Below are positions 7,890 to 17,272 of a stretch of 64,000 bases of DNA, in pieces. This stretch comes from Streptomyces sp. B21-083 (lineage in GTDB: Bacteria; Actinomycetota; Actinomycetes; Streptomycetales; Streptomycetaceae). How positions within the stretch are numbered: the first letter of the stretch is position 1; each line of letters opens with the position of its first letter. Under the pieces are notes generated by a model. That model had not been told where the DNA came from, made no database searches, and saw only the letters and a program-made list of their open reading frames with translations. The DNA lies in NCBI RefSeq assembly GCF_036898825.1, contig NZ_JARUND010000001.1, positions 1,674,001 to 1,738,000 on the forward strand. Reading direction: 5' to 3'. The position numbers and the translations under genes were made by a program.

Positions 7890-9233
7890 GTGACCATCAA
7901 GGACATCCTGGACGCGATCCAGTCGCCGGAGTCGACTCCCGCCGACTTCGCCGCAATGCCGCTCCCCGAGTCGTACCGTGCGATCACCGTGCACAAGGAC
8001 GAGACGGACATGTTCGCGGGCCTCGAAACCCGCGACAAGGACCCCCGTAAGTCGATCCACCTGGACGACGTCCCGGTGCCGGAGCTCGGCCCGGGCGAGG
8101 CCCTGGTGGCCGTCATGGCATCGAGTGTCAACTACAACTCTGTCTGGACGTCGATCTTCGAGCCGATGTCGACGTTCGGCTTCTTGGAGCGCTACGGCAG
8201 GCTCAGCGAGCTCACCAAGCGCCACGACCTCCCGTACCACGTCATCGGCTCCGACCTCGCGGGCGTCGTCCTGCGCACCGGCCCGGGCGTCAACTCCTGG
8301 AAGCCCGGCGACGAGGTCGTCGCGCACTGCCTGAGCGTCGAGCTGGAGTCCAGCGACGGACACAACGACACGATGCTCGACCCCGAGCAGCGCATCTGGG
8401 GCTTCGAGACGAACTTCGGCGGTCTGGCGGAGATCGCACTTGTCAAGTCCAACCAGCTGATGCCGAAGCCGGACCACCTCAGCTGGGAGGAGGCGGCGGC
8501 CCCGGGCCTCGTCAACTCCACCGCGTACCGCCAGCTGGTCTCGCGCAACGGCGCCGGTATGAAGCAGGGCGACAACGTCCTCATCTGGGGCGCGAGCGGC
8601 GGACTCGGCAGCTACGCCACGCAGTTCGCGCTGGCCGGGGGCGCCAACCCCATCTGTGTCGTCTCCAGCGAGCAGAAGGCGGACATCTGCCGGGCGATGG
8701 GCGCCGAGGCGATCATCGACCGCAACGCCGAGGGCTACAAGTTCTGGGCCGACGAGCACAACCAGGACCCGCGCGAGTGGAAGCGCTTCGGCAAGCGCAT
8801 CCGTGAGCTGACCGGCGGCGAGGACGTCGACATCGTCTTCGAGCACCCCGGCCGCGAGACCTTCGGCGCGTCCGTCTACGTCACCCGCAAGGGCGGCACG
8901 ATCGTCACCTGCGCCTCCACCTCCGGCTTCAACCACGAGTACGACAACCGCTACCTGTGGATGTCCCTCAAGCGGATCATCGGCTCGCACTTCGCCAACT
9001 ACCGCGAGGCCTGGGAGGCCAACCGGCTGGTCGCCAAGGGCAAGATCCACCCGACGCTGTCCAAGGTGTACTCCCTGGAGGAGACCGGGCAGGCCGCCTA
9101 CGACGTCCACCGCAACCTCCACCAGGGCAAGGTCGGCGTCCTGTGCCTGGCCCCCGAGGAGGGCCTCGGTGTGCGCGACGCGGAGAAGCGCGCCCAGCAC
9201 ATCGACGCCATCAACCGCTTCCGGAACATCTGA
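7890..9233 (+). CDS. ccr: Crotonyl-CoA carboxylase/reductase
   Basis: Reductively carboxylates crotonyl-CoA to ethylmalonyl-CoA with NADPH and CO2, the key step of the ethylmalonyl-CoA pathway and a source of extender units for polyketides. The 447-residue protein has the normal length and a medium-chain-reductase fold with a GroES-like N-terminal domain and a nucleotide-binding GASGGLGSYATQFALAGGA motif. The family-typical segments SVNYNSVWTSIFEP and HPGRETFGASV are present. The GTG start at 7890 is chosen because GGAGG (7878-7882) is well spaced; the frame is open further upstream without support. It heads an operon with ecm only 16 bp downstream. Confidence 0.97.
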   Translation: MTIKDILDAIQSPESTPADFAAMPLPESYRAITVHKDETDMFAGLETRDKDPRKSIHLDDVPVPELGPGEALVAVMASSVNYNSVWTSIFEPMSTFGFLERYGRLSELTKRHDLPYHVIGSDLAGVVLRTGPGVNSWKPGDEVVAHCLSVELESSDGHNDTMLDPEQRIWGFETNFGGLAEIALVKSNQLMPKPDHLSWEEAAAPGLVNSTAYRQLVSRNGAGMKQGDNVLIWGASGGLGSYATQFALAGGANPICVVSSEQKADICRAMGAEAIIDRNAEGYKFWADEHNQDPREWKRFGKRIRELTGGEDVDIVFEHPGRETFGASVYVTRKGGTIVTCASTSGFNHEYDNRYLWMSLKRIIGSHFANYREAWEANRLVAKGKIHPTLSKVYSLEETGQAAYDVHRNLHQGKVGVLCLAPEEGLGVRDAEKRAQHIDAINRFRNI

Positions 9234-9249
9234 GAGCCGGAGGTCACCG

Positions 9250-11286
9250 ATGACTGAGCGTCAGCAAAAGGAAAGGGACCGGCCGTGGCTCATGCGCACG
9301 TACGCCGGTCACTCCACGGCCGAGGCGTCCAACGAGCTGTACCGGCGCAACCTCGCCAAGGGCCAGACAGGTCTGTCGGTGGCCTTCGACCTGCCGACCC
9401 AGACCGGTTACGACCCCGACCACATCCTCGCCCGCGGCGAGGTCGGCCGGGTCGGCGTGCCGGTCTCGCACGTCGGTGACATGCGCCGGCTGTTCCAGGA
9501 CATCCCCCTGGACCAGATGAACACCTCGATGACGATCAACGCCACCGCCATGTGGCTGCTGGCCCTGTACCAGGTGGTCGCCGAGGAGCAGGGTGTCGAC
9601 ATCACCACGCTCCAGGGGACGACCCAGAACGACATCGTCAAGGAGTACCTGTCCCGGGGCACGCACGTCTTCCCGCCGGGACCCTCGCTCCGGCTGACGA
9701 CCGACATGATCTGCTACACGGTCAACCACATCCCCAAGTGGAACCCGATCAACATCTGCAGCTACCACCTCCAGGAGGCGGGGGCGACCCCGGTCCAGGA
9801 GATCTCGTACGCCATGTCGACGGCCATCGCCGTGCTCGACGCCGTACGGGACTCGGGGCAGGTGCCCGCCGAGAAGTTCGGTGACGTCGTCGCCCGTATC
9901 TCCTTCTTCGTGAACGCGGGCGTCCGGTTCGTCGAGGAGATGTGCAAGATGCGGGCGTTCGGGCGGATCTGGGACCAGATCACGCGCGAGCGGTACGGCA
10001 TCGAGAACCCCAAGCAGCGGCGCTTCCGGTACGGCGTGCAGGTCAACTCCCTCGGGCTGACCGAGGCACAGCCGGAGAACAACATCCAGCGGATCGTGCT
10101 GGAGATGCTGGCGGTGACGCTGTCGAAGGACGCACGCGCGCGTGCCGTGCAGCTCCCGGCGTGGAACGAGGCGCTGGGTCTCCCCCGGCCCTGGGACCAG
10201 CAGTGGTCGCTGCGGATGCAGCAGGTGCTCGCCTACGAGAGCGATCTGCTGGAGTACGAGGACATCTTCGCCGGGTCGCACGTGATCGAGGCGAAGGTGG
10301 CCGAGCTGGTCGAGGAGTCGCTCGCCGAGATCGCCCGGATCGAGGAGATGGGCGGCGCGATGGCCGCCGTCGAGTCGGGCTACCTGAAGTCGAACCTCGT
10401 CGCCTCGCACGCCGAGCGGCGGGCCCGTATCGAGTCCGGTCAGGAGAAGATCGTCGGCGTCAACATCTTCGAGTCGACCGAGCCGAACCCGCTCACGGCC
10501 GACCTCGACGCGGCGATCCAGACGGTCGACCCGGCCGTCGAGGCCCGGGTGACCTCGGCGCTCCAGGGCTGGCGCGACACGCGGTACCAGCCGCCGTTCA
10601 ACCACCCGCGCCCCTGCAAGGCTCTGGAACGGCTGAAGGAGGCCGCGAAGGGCACCGACAACCTCATGGAGGCCACCCTGGAGTGCGCCCGGGCCGGCGT
10701 CACGACCGGTGAGTGGGCCGGGGCCCTGCGCGAGGTGTTCGGGGAGTTCCGGGCGCCGACCGGTGTCTCGTCCGCGCCCGTCGCGGTGACCGCCCAGGAG
10801 GGCACCGGGCTGGCGCTGGTCCGCCGCAAGGTGGAGATCACGGCGCGGGAGATGGGCGTCGGCAAGCTCCGTTTCCTGGTGGGCAAGCCAGGTCTGGACG
10901 GACACTCCAACGGCGCCGAGCAGATCGCCGTACGGGCCCGTGACGCCGGGTTCGAGGTGGTCTACCAGGGCATCCGGCTCACCCCGGAGCAGATCGTGGA
11001 CGCGGCGATCGCCGAGGACGTGCACGGTGTCGGGCTGTCCATCCTGTCCGGCTCGCACGCCCAGCTGGTGCCCGACGTGCTGGAACGGCTCCGTGTGGCC
11101 GGTGCCACAGACATCCCTGTCATCGCCGGTGGGATCATCCCCCATGGTGACGCCGAACAGCTGAAGGCTGCGGGCGTGGCCGCGGTCTTCACCCCGAAGG
11201 ACTTCGACATCACCGGAATCATCGGCCGCATCGTCGACGAGATCCGGAAAGCGAACAAGCTCGACCCCCTGGAGGTCCCCGCATGA
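9250..11286 (+). CDS. ecm: Ethylmalonyl-CoA mutase (MeaA-like, B12-dependent)
   Basis: Rearranges ethylmalonyl-CoA to methylsuccinyl-CoA using adenosylcobalamin. The 678-residue chain has the mutase barrel at the N terminus ([15 protein letters not shown], the substrate-binding segment) and a C-terminal cobalamin domain with the DGHSNG form of DxHxxG, LSILSGSH and a final glycine-rich AGGIIP. Single-chain mutases of this length that lie beside ccr belong to the Ecm/MeaA group rather than to classical methylmalonyl-CoA mutases. The start at 9250 follows GGAGG, and the stop overlaps the next start by 4 bp (ATGA). Confidence 0.94.
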   Translation: MTERQQKERDRPWLMRTYAGHSTAEASNELYRRNLAKGQTGLSVAFDLPTQTGYDPDHILARGEVGRVGVPVSHVGDMRRLFQDIPLDQMNTSMTINATAMWLLALYQVVAEEQGVDITTLQGTTQNDIVKEYLSRGTHVFPPGPSLRLTTDMICYTVNHIPKWNPINICSYHLQEAGATPVQEISYAMSTAIAVLDAVRDSGQVPAEKFGDVVARISFFVNAGVRFVEEMCKMRAFGRIWDQITRERYGIENPKQRRFRYGVQVNSLGLTEAQPENNIQRIVLEMLAVTLSKDARARAVQLPAWNEALGLPRPWDQQWSLRMQQVLAYESDLLEYEDIFAGSHVIEAKVAELVEESLAEIARIEEMGGAMAAVESGYLKSNLVASHAERRARIESGQEKIVGVNIFESTEPNPLTADLDAAIQTVDPAVEARVTSALQGWRDTRYQPPFNHPRPCKALERLKEAAKGTDNLMEATLECARAGVTTGEWAGALREVFGEFRAPTGVSSAPVAVTAQEGTGLALVRRKVEITAREMGVGKLRFLVGKPGLDGHSNGAEQIAVRARDAGFEVVYQGIRLTPEQIVDAAIAEDVHGVGLSILSGSHAQLVPDVLERLRVAGATDIPVIAGGIIPHGDAEQLKAAGVAAVFTPKDFDITGIIGRIVDEIRKANKLDPLEVPA

Positions 11287-12248
11287 CACCGCCCGTCAAC
11301 CGTCTGCGTCCGCGACGCTCCTGCCTCGCGGTCCCCGGGAGCAACCCCCGTTTCCTGGAGAAGGCCCAGGGCCTGCCGGCCGACCAGGTCTTCCTGGACC
11401 TGGAGGACGCGTGCGCCCCGCTCGCGAAGCCCGAGGCGCGGCACACCATCGTCAAGTTCCTCAACGAGGGCGACTGGACGGGCAAGACGAGGGTCGTGCG
11501 GGTCAACGACTGGACGACCGAGTGGACGTACCGCGATGTCGTGACGGTGGTCGAGGGCGCGGGCCCGAACCTCGACTGCATCATGCTGCCGAAGGTGCAG
11601 ACCGCCCAGCAGGTCGTCGCGCTGGACCTCCTGCTCACCCAGATCGAGAAGACGATGGGCTTCGAGGTCGGCAGGATCGGCATCGAGGCGCAGATCGAGA
11701 ACGCCCAGGGCCTCAACAACGTCAACGAGATCGCGACGGCGTCCCCGCGCGTCGAGACGATCATCTTCGGCCCGGCCGACTTCATGGCGTCGATCAACAT
11801 GAAGTCGCTGGTCGTGGGTGAGCAGCCGCCCGGCTACCCGGCGGACGCCTACCACTACATCCTGATGAAGATCCTTATGGCCGCCCGCGCCAACAACCTC
11901 CAGGCGATCGACGGCCCCTACCTGCAGATCCGCAACGTGGACGGCTACCGCGAGGTCGCCCGGCGGGCCGCCGCCCTCGGTTTCGACGGCAAGTGGGTGC
12001 TGCACCCGGGCCAGGTCGAGGCGTCCAACGAGATCTTCTCCCCCTCGCAGGAGGACTTCGACCACGCCGAGCTGATCCTGGACGCGTACGAGTACTACAC
12101 GTCCGAGGCGGGCGGTAAGAAGGGCTCCGCGATGATCGGCGACGAGATGATCGACGAGGCCAGCCGCAAGATGGCGCTGGTCATCTCGGGCAAGGGCCGC
12201 GCGGCCGGCCTGCGGCGCACGTCCAAGTTCGAAGCCCCGGAGGCCTGA
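11283..12248 (+). CDS. mcl: HpcH/HpaI-CitE family lyase (beta-methylmalyl-CoA/malyl-CoA lyase)
   Basis: Predicted to cleave beta-methylmalyl-CoA into glyoxylate and propionyl-CoA at the end of the ethylmalonyl-CoA pathway. The 321 residues form the CitE-like barrel: RRSCLAVPGSNPRFLEKA at the start, the acidic metal-binding segment FLDLEDACAP, and IEAQIENAQGLNN with catalytic acidic residues. Databases often call such proteins citrate lyase beta subunit, but the surrounding operon argues for the malyl-CoA lyase role. It is translationally coupled to ecm by a 4-bp overlap and has GGAGG inside the ecm end. Confidence 0.9.
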   Translation: MTPPVNRLRPRRSCLAVPGSNPRFLEKAQGLPADQVFLDLEDACAPLAKPEARHTIVKFLNEGDWTGKTRVVRVNDWTTEWTYRDVVTVVEGAGPNLDCIMLPKVQTAQQVVALDLLLTQIEKTMGFEVGRIGIEAQIENAQGLNNVNEIATASPRVETIIFGPADFMASINMKSLVVGEQPPGYPADAYHYILMKILMAARANNLQAIDGPYLQIRNVDGYREVARRAAALGFDGKWVLHPGQVEASNEIFSPSQEDFDHAELILDAYEYYTSEAGGKKGSAMIGDEMIDEASRKMALVISGKGRAAGLRRTSKFEAPEA

Positions 12249-12253
12249 GCACC

Positions 12254-12766
12254 ATGCAGTTCGGACGCACCTACGAGGAGTTCGAGGTCGGGGCGGTCTA
12301 CAAGCACTGGCCCGGAAAGACGGTCACGGAGTACGACGACCATCTCTTCTGTCTCCTGACGATGAACCACCACCCGCTCCACATGGACGCCAACTACGCG
12401 GAGAACACGACCGACTTCGGCAAGAACGTCGTCGTGGGGAACTACGTCTACTCGCTGCTGCTGGGCATGTCCGTGCCGGACGTGTCGGGCAAGGCGATCG
12501 CCAACCTGGAGGTCGAGTCGCTGAAGCACGTGGCGCCGACCTTCCACGGCGACACGATCTACGGCGAGACGACCGTCCTCGACAAGACGCCCTCCCGGTC
12601 GAAGAACGACCGCGGGATCGTCTACGTGGAGACGAAGGGCTACAAGCAGGACGGCACGCTGGTCTGCGTGTTCCGCCGCAAGGTGATGGTGCCGACCGAG
12701 ACGTACATCAAGGAGCGCGGCGGCGAACAGCCCGGCCGGCCCCAGCTCAAGGAGCAGGAGAAGTAG
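12254..12766 (+). CDS. mch: MaoC-family hydratase (mesaconyl-C1-CoA hydratase)
   Basis: Predicted to hydrate mesaconyl-CoA to beta-methylmalyl-CoA. The 170-residue single hot-dog domain shows the MaoC signature region FCLLTMNHHPLHMDANYAENT, with the hydratase Asp/His-type residues. It lies 5 bp after mcl and 2 bp before the dehydrogenase gene, with GGAGG in front of the ATG, so the operon order alone fixes its role well. Other Mch enzymes can be double-domain and longer; this is the short form. Confidence 0.9.
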   Translation: MQFGRTYEEFEVGAVYKHWPGKTVTEYDDHLFCLLTMNHHPLHMDANYAENTTDFGKNVVVGNYVYSLLLGMSVPDVSGKAIANLEVESLKHVAPTFHGDTIYGETTVLDKTPSRSKNDRGIVYVETKGYKQDGTLVCVFRRKVMVPTETYIKERGGEQPGRPQLKEQEK

Positions 12767-12768
12767 CC

Positions 12769-13974
12769 ATGGCGCGACTCGCCCAGACGGCCGGTCTGAC
12801 CGACATCCAGCAGGAGATCCTGTCCACGGTCCGGGACTTCGTGGACAAGGAGATCATCCCGGTCGCGACCGAGCTGGAGCACCGCGACGAGTATCCGCAG
12901 CAAATCGTCGACGGCCTCAAGGAGTTGGGCCTGTTCGGCCTGATGATCCCCGAGGAGTACGGCGGTCTGGGCGAGTCGCTCCTGACGTACGCGCTCTGCG
13001 TCGAGGAGATCGCGCGCGGCTGGATGTCGGTCTCCGGGATCATCAACACGCACTTCATCGTGGCGTACATGCTCAAGCAGCACGGCACGCAGGAGCAGAA
13101 GGACCACTTCCTGCCGAGGATGGCGGCGGGCGACGTCCGCGGCGCCTTCTCCATGTCGGAGCCGGGGCTCGGCTCGGACGTGTCGGCCATCAAATCGAAG
13201 GCGGTGAAGGACGGCGACGAGTACGTCCTCGACGGCCAGAAGATGTGGCTGACGAACGGTGGGACGTCCACTCTGGTCGCCGTACTCGTCCGGAGTGACG
13301 AAGGACATCCCGAGGGGACCGCACCCCACAAGTCGATGACCACCTTCCTGATCGAGAAGGAGGCGGGCTTCGGTGAGGTCCGGCCCGGGCTCACCATCCC
13401 GGGCAAGATCGACAAGATGGGTTACAAGGGTGTCGATACCACCGAACTCATCATGGACGGACTACGGATTCCGGCCAATCGCGTTCTCGGTGGCGCCACC
13501 GGCCGAGGTTTTTACCAAATGATGGACGGCGTCGAGGTGGGACGTGTCAATGTGGCGGCACGTGGCTGCGGTGTCGCTCAGCGTGCCTTCGAGCTGGGTG
13601 TCCGGTACGCCCAGCAACGCCACACCTTCGGCAAGGCGATCGCCCAGCACCAGGCGATCCAGTTCAAGCTGGCCGAGATGGCTACCAAGGTCGAGGCCGC
13701 CCATGCGATGATGGTGAACGCGGCACGCAAAAAGGACTCCGGTGAGCGAAACGACCTTGAGGCAGGGATGGCGAAGTACCTCGCCTCCGAGTACTGCAAG
13801 GAGGTCGTGGAGGACGCCTTCCGGATCCACGGCGGCTACGGCTTCTCCAAGGAGTACGAGATCGAGCGCCTCTACCGCGAGGCTCCGATGCTGCTGATCG
13901 GCGAAGGTACCGCCGAGATCCAGAAAATGATCATCGGGCGCAGGTTGCTCGAAGAGTATAAATTCCAGGGCTGA
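12769..13974 (+). CDS. mcd: Acyl-CoA dehydrogenase (methylsuccinyl-CoA dehydrogenase)
   Basis: Predicted FAD enzyme oxidising methylsuccinyl-CoA to mesaconyl-CoA. The 401 residues follow the family plan: helical N domain, FSMSEPGLGSDVSAIKS and KMWLTNGG in the middle beta domain, RHTFGKAIAQHQAIQFKLAEM in the FAD-binding C domain, and HGGYGFSKEYEIERLYREA near the end. Typical bacterial Mcd proteins have a longer N-terminal extension, so this is the compact form seen in actinobacteria. It is the last gene of the ccr operon, followed by a hairpin at 13985-14019. Confidence 0.9.
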   Translation: MARLAQTAGLTDIQQEILSTVRDFVDKEIIPVATELEHRDEYPQQIVDGLKELGLFGLMIPEEYGGLGESLLTYALCVEEIARGWMSVSGIINTHFIVAYMLKQHGTQEQKDHFLPRMAAGDVRGAFSMSEPGLGSDVSAIKSKAVKDGDEYVLDGQKMWLTNGGTSTLVAVLVRSDEGHPEGTAPHKSMTTFLIEKEAGFGEVRPGLTIPGKIDKMGYKGVDTTELIMDGLRIPANRVLGGATGRGFYQMMDGVEVGRVNVAARGCGVAQRAFELGVRYAQQRHTFGKAIAQHQAIQFKLAEMATKVEAAHAMMVNAARKKDSGERNDLEAGMAKYLASEYCKEVVEDAFRIHGGYGFSKEYEIERLYREAPMLLIGEGTAEIQKMIIGRRLLEEYKFQG

Positions 13975-13984
13975 TCATCCGCTT

Positions 13985-14019
13985 CGGGGTGTTTTCTTCG
14001 AGTTGAAGGTCACACCCCG
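13985..14019 (+). terminator. Hairpin after the ethylmalonyl-CoA operon
   Basis: CGGGGTGT (13985-13992) pairs with ACACCCCG (14012-14019), and inside it CTTC pairs with GAAG around a 5-nt loop. There is no U tract, but the position right after the mcd stop fits a terminator. Confidence 0.6.
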
Positions 14020-14143
14020 TCAACGCTCTTCAGCCGCCGACTCAGCTTCCTGACTTACCCAGTTGTGGTCGTGAGCCGCTACGATCGCCGGAAAGCCGCC
14101 GTCCCCTGATACCGCGCGGCATCATCCGCTACGAAGGTCATCC

Positions 14144-14800
14144 ATGCCCCACAGCCAAACCTCTGCACCTCGCGACAGCCTGGCAGGCGTACGCCTGGCG
14201 CGCGGAGCATCGCCGTGGCTCCTCCCGACCGTCGCCACCGCAGCCCTCAGCCTGGTACGCGCGCGCAAGTCCGGCGCCGCCAAGGCCGTGGCCGTACCCG
14301 TCACCGCGCTGGCGGCGGGCATGCTGTGGTTCTTCCGCGATCCCGAGCGCGAGATCACCCAGGGCCGGGTCATCTCACCCGCCGACGGCGTGGTCCAGAG
14401 CATCATGCCCTGGAAGGACGGCCGTACCCGCGTCGCGATCTTCATGAGCCCGCTGAACGTACACGTCAACCGCGCGCCCCTCTCGGGCACGGTGACGTCC
14501 GTCGAGCACATCCCCGGCGGGTTCGTTCCGGCGTTCAACAAGGAGAGCGAGAACAACGAGAGAGTTGTCTGGCACTTCGACACCGAGCTCGGTGACATCG
14601 AGATGATCCAGATCGCCGGTGCGGTCGCTCGCCGCATCGTCCCGTACGTCCCGCAGGGCACGAAGGTCGAGCAGGGCGACCGGATCGGCCTGATCCGTTT
14701 CGGCTCGCGCGTCGACATCTATCTCCCCGAGGGTGTCGAGGTCGCGGTCGAGGTCGGCCAGAAGACAGTGGCAGGGGTGACTCGCATTGACCGTGATTGA
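14144..14800 (+). CDS. psd: Phosphatidylserine decarboxylase
   Basis: Converts phosphatidylserine to phosphatidylethanolamine at the membrane. The 218-residue protein is of the short, archaeal/actinobacterial type. It has a hydrophobic N-terminal anchor region (about residues 24-62), the FFRDPER segment, ISPADGVV, and the self-cleavage site in IRFGSRVDI, where cleavage before Ser188 makes the pyruvoyl group and separates the beta and alpha chains. It overlaps pssA by 14 bp, so the two successive steps of the pathway are translationally coupled. Confidence 0.95.
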   Translation: MPHSQTSAPRDSLAGVRLARGASPWLLPTVATAALSLVRARKSGAAKAVAVPVTALAAGMLWFFRDPEREITQGRVISPADGVVQSIMPWKDGRTRVAIFMSPLNVHVNRAPLSGTVTSVEHIPGGFVPAFNKESENNERVVWHFDTELGDIEMIQIAGAVARRIVPYVPQGTKVEQGDRIGLIRFGSRVDIYLPEGVEVAVEVGQKTVAGVTRIDRD

Positions 14801-15638
14801 TCCCGAGACCCAGTGGGTGCCGGAGGCCGACGAGGTGGGTGACGACGAGGAGGAGATGCCTCTTTCTCTCCGCCTCTCGATAGCGGACACCCTCACACTC
14901 GGTAACGCGACCTGCGGCTTCATGGCGGTGTACTTCACCACCACGGGCATCCTGATCCCGCACCTCACCGGCAGTGACGAGTCGGGCATGGCCCGTCACT
15001 CGGCGGCGACCGCGGTGATCCTGATGCTCTGCGCCGCGGTCTTCGACCTCTTCGACGGTCTGGTCGCCCGCAAGCTGCGCTCCTCCCCCATGGGCGCCGA
15101 GCTGGACAACCTCTCCGACCTGATCAGCTTCGGTCTCGCCCCCGCGTACTTCGTGCTGGTGTACGGCATGGTCGCGGACGACGCGTACCAGAAGGTGGCC
15201 GCGGTCGGCGCGATCGTCGTCCTGCTCGCGGTGGTGCTGAGGCTCGCGAGATTCTCGTGCGTGACGGTGAAGGACGGCACCTTCCAGGGCATGCCGAGTC
15301 CCTTCGGTGCCCTGACGGTCGTCTCGATCGTGCTGCTGGAGCTGCCGTTCGTGGCCACGCTCATGGCCATCGTCGGCACCGCCTGGCTGATGGTGAGCCG
15401 GGTCGAGTACCCGAAGCCGCGCGGTCCGCTCGCGATCGCGATGGTCTCCTGGATCGTGTCCGGGATGGCTCTGCTGGCGGCCTGGGCCTTCGACGCCCCC
15501 GGCGGCCAGCTCCTCCTGCAGACCGGCTGCGCCCTGCAGCTCGTCCTGGGCGCGGTGATCCCGCTCTTCGCGACGGCACGCCGGGTGAACAACTTCCGCG
15601 GCAACCGCCGCGAGGCACGCGCGGCACAGCTGCCGTAG
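14787..15638 (+). CDS. pssA: CDP-diacylglycerol-serine O-phosphatidyltransferase
   Basis: Makes phosphatidylserine from CDP-diacylglycerol and serine, the substrate for the preceding psd product. The 283-residue membrane protein has the CDP-alcohol phosphotransferase signature DG..AR........G...D...D in DGLVARKLRSSPMGAELDNL plus the following S-D, then several membrane helices. Start: TTG at 14787 is best spaced behind AGGGG (14773-14777); GTG at 14793 is the alternative. A near-perfect terminator follows the stop. Confidence 0.95.
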   Translation: MTVIDPETQWVPEADEVGDDEEEMPLSLRLSIADTLTLGNATCGFMAVYFTTTGILIPHLTGSDESGMARHSAATAVILMLCAAVFDLFDGLVARKLRSSPMGAELDNLSDLISFGLAPAYFVLVYGMVADDAYQKVAAVGAIVVLLAVVLRLARFSCVTVKDGTFQGMPSPFGALTVVSIVLLELPFVATLMAIVGTAWLMVSRVEYPKPRGPLAIAMVSWIVSGMALLAAWAFDAPGGQLLLQTGCALQLVLGAVIPLFATARRVNNFRGNRREARAAQLP

Positions 15639-15661
15639 CGGTCGCGGTGACGCAGTCGTAC

Positions 15662-15698
15662 GGAGGGCCCCGAACCGGTAGACGGTTCGGGGCCCTCC
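15662..15698 (+). terminator. Strong intrinsic hairpin after pssA
   Basis: A perfect 16-bp stem (15662-15677 with 15683-15698) closes a 5-nt loop GTAGA, 23 bp after the pssA stop. The following 15699-15956 stretch before the convergent glycerate kinase gene shows no feature I can support. Confidence 0.85.
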
Positions 15699-15956
15699 TC
15701 GTTGTGTGCGGGGCTCTTCCCTGCTCACGCGCCCGGCGCGTAGCCCTCCGTGGCGGATGACGCCGAGGACTCCCGTACGGCCCTGATACCGCCCGTCGCG
15801 CCCATCCAGGTCACCGGCCAGGCCACGGGATCTGATCGAGATGACGTCCGCGCTGGACGCGTACCGGCTGTCGGGGCCGACGGGCGCGTAGGAAGAGGCG
15901 TCGCGGTTGGCTGGAAACGGGTGACTCCCAGGGGATCTGGTCCCTCGGCGTCGCTG

Positions 15957-17126
15957 TCAGACCAGGAAGTCCCGTCCGATGTTCTCGGCGACCCGCTCCA
16001 GGATCGGCCCGGCGTCGGCGATGCACTTCGCGATGTCCGGCTCGATCTCCGTCAGGGGGTACGCGCGTCGGATACCGGCCCGGCCCAGTGCCTCCGGGCG
16101 CAGGGCCAGGCGTCCGCAGACCGCGACGACCTCGCGGCCCTGCGCCCGTGCCGCCGCTGCGACGCCGGCCGGGGCCTTGCCGTGCAGGGTCTGCTCGTCG
16201 AGGGAGCCCTCGCCGGTGATCACCAGCGTCGCGCGGTCCAGCGCGGGCGCGAAGCCGAGGACGTCGAGCATGACCTCGATGCCGGGCCGGAACCGGGCGC
16301 CGAGGACCAGGGCGCCGTAGCCGATACCGCCGGCGGCGCCCGCGCCTGGTGCGGCGGCGTGCTCGGCGGCCTTCGGGCCGATCGCCGTCTCCAGAACCTT
16401 CGCGTAGTGCGCGAGGGCTTCGTCCAGGGCCGCCACGTCGGCCGGGGAGGCACCCTTCTGCGGGCCGTACACCGCGGGCGCGCCCGTCGGCCCGGTCAGC
16501 GGGTTGTCCACGTCGCTGGCCAGCACGAGATCTACGTCCGCGAGGCGGGTGTCGAGGCCCGACAGGTCGGCCGTGACGAGTCCCTCCAGGCCGCCGCCGC
16601 CGGGCGGCACGGGCTCGCCGTCGGCGTCCAGGAAGCGCGCGCCGAGCGCGGACAGCATGCCCGCGCCCCCGTCGGTGGTGGCGCTGCCGCCGACCCCGAA
16701 GACGATCGTGCGCGCGCCCGCGTCCAGCGCGGCCCGCAGCAGTTCGCCGGAGCCGTACGTCGATGCCGTGAGCGGCGCGCAGACGCCCGCGGGCAGCCGC
16801 TGCAGCCCGCTCGCCTCCGCCATCTCCACCACGGCCGTGTCGCCGCGCAGCGCGAAAGCGGCCGTCACCTCGTGCCCGAGCGGCCCCGCGACCCGTGTCT
16901 CACACCGTTCGAATCCGGCGGCGACCGCGGCGGCCACCGTCCCGTCACCGCCGTCGGCCACTGGCAGCGACTCGACCTCGACACCGGGTGCCGCCCTGCG
17001 CAGTCCGGCGGTCACCCGCTCGGCGACCTCCACGGCCGTCAGCGATCCCTTGAACTTGTCGGCGGCGATCAGCACCCGTGCCGTCCGCACACCTGTCCCA
17101 CGCGCCGTACCCGCAGCGTCCGCCAC
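15957..17126 (-). CDS. glxK: Glycerate kinase (GlxK family)
   Basis: Phosphorylates glycerate with ATP, linking glyoxylate or serine breakdown to glycolysis. The 389 residues carry the family landmarks IAADKFKGSLTAVEVAERV near the start, PVADGGDGTVAA, GVGGSATTDGGAGMLSALG (the glycine-rich nucleotide region) and VITGEGSLDEQTLHGKAP. The GTG start at 17126 has GGGGAG 6 nt upstream. It is monocistronic and converges on pssA. Glyoxylate from the nearby ethylmalonyl-CoA pathway could feed this enzyme, though no tartronate semialdehyde genes are seen. Confidence 0.93.
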   Translation of the reverse strand: MADAAGTARGTGVRTARVLIAADKFKGSLTAVEVAERVTAGLRRAAPGVEVESLPVADGGDGTVAAAVAAGFERCETRVAGPLGHEVTAAFALRGDTAVVEMAEASGLQRLPAGVCAPLTASTYGSGELLRAALDAGARTIVFGVGGSATTDGGAGMLSALGARFLDADGEPVPPGGGGLEGLVTADLSGLDTRLADVDLVLASDVDNPLTGPTGAPAVYGPQKGASPADVAALDEALAHYAKVLETAIGPKAAEHAAAPGAGAAGGIGYGALVLGARFRPGIEVMLDVLGFAPALDRATLVITGEGSLDEQTLHGKAPAGVAAAARAQGREVVAVCGRLALRPEALGRAGIRRAYPLTEIEPDIAKCIADAGPILERVAENIGRDFLV

Positions 17127-17272
17127 CCTGTACTCCCCTTGCTTTCCGGCCCCGCACAGATCAGGGCAGTCGCGCCGCTGCGACCTTAACCGGAGGAGCC
17201 CCGCCCCGTCATGCCCTCCCGGCGGCTCACAGCCGGGGCATCCCCGAGGCCGGATGGTGGTAGACCGGAGGG

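Noticed and set aside
16895..16925. tRNA T-arm-like GTTCGAATCC
   Set aside because: It lies within the glycerate kinase coding sequence and no acceptor or anticodon stems can be built around it.
15750..17189. Rightward 479-codon open frame opposite glycerate kinase
   Set aside because: The minus-strand kinase has all family motifs; the opposite frame is Arg/Gly/Val-rich without any.
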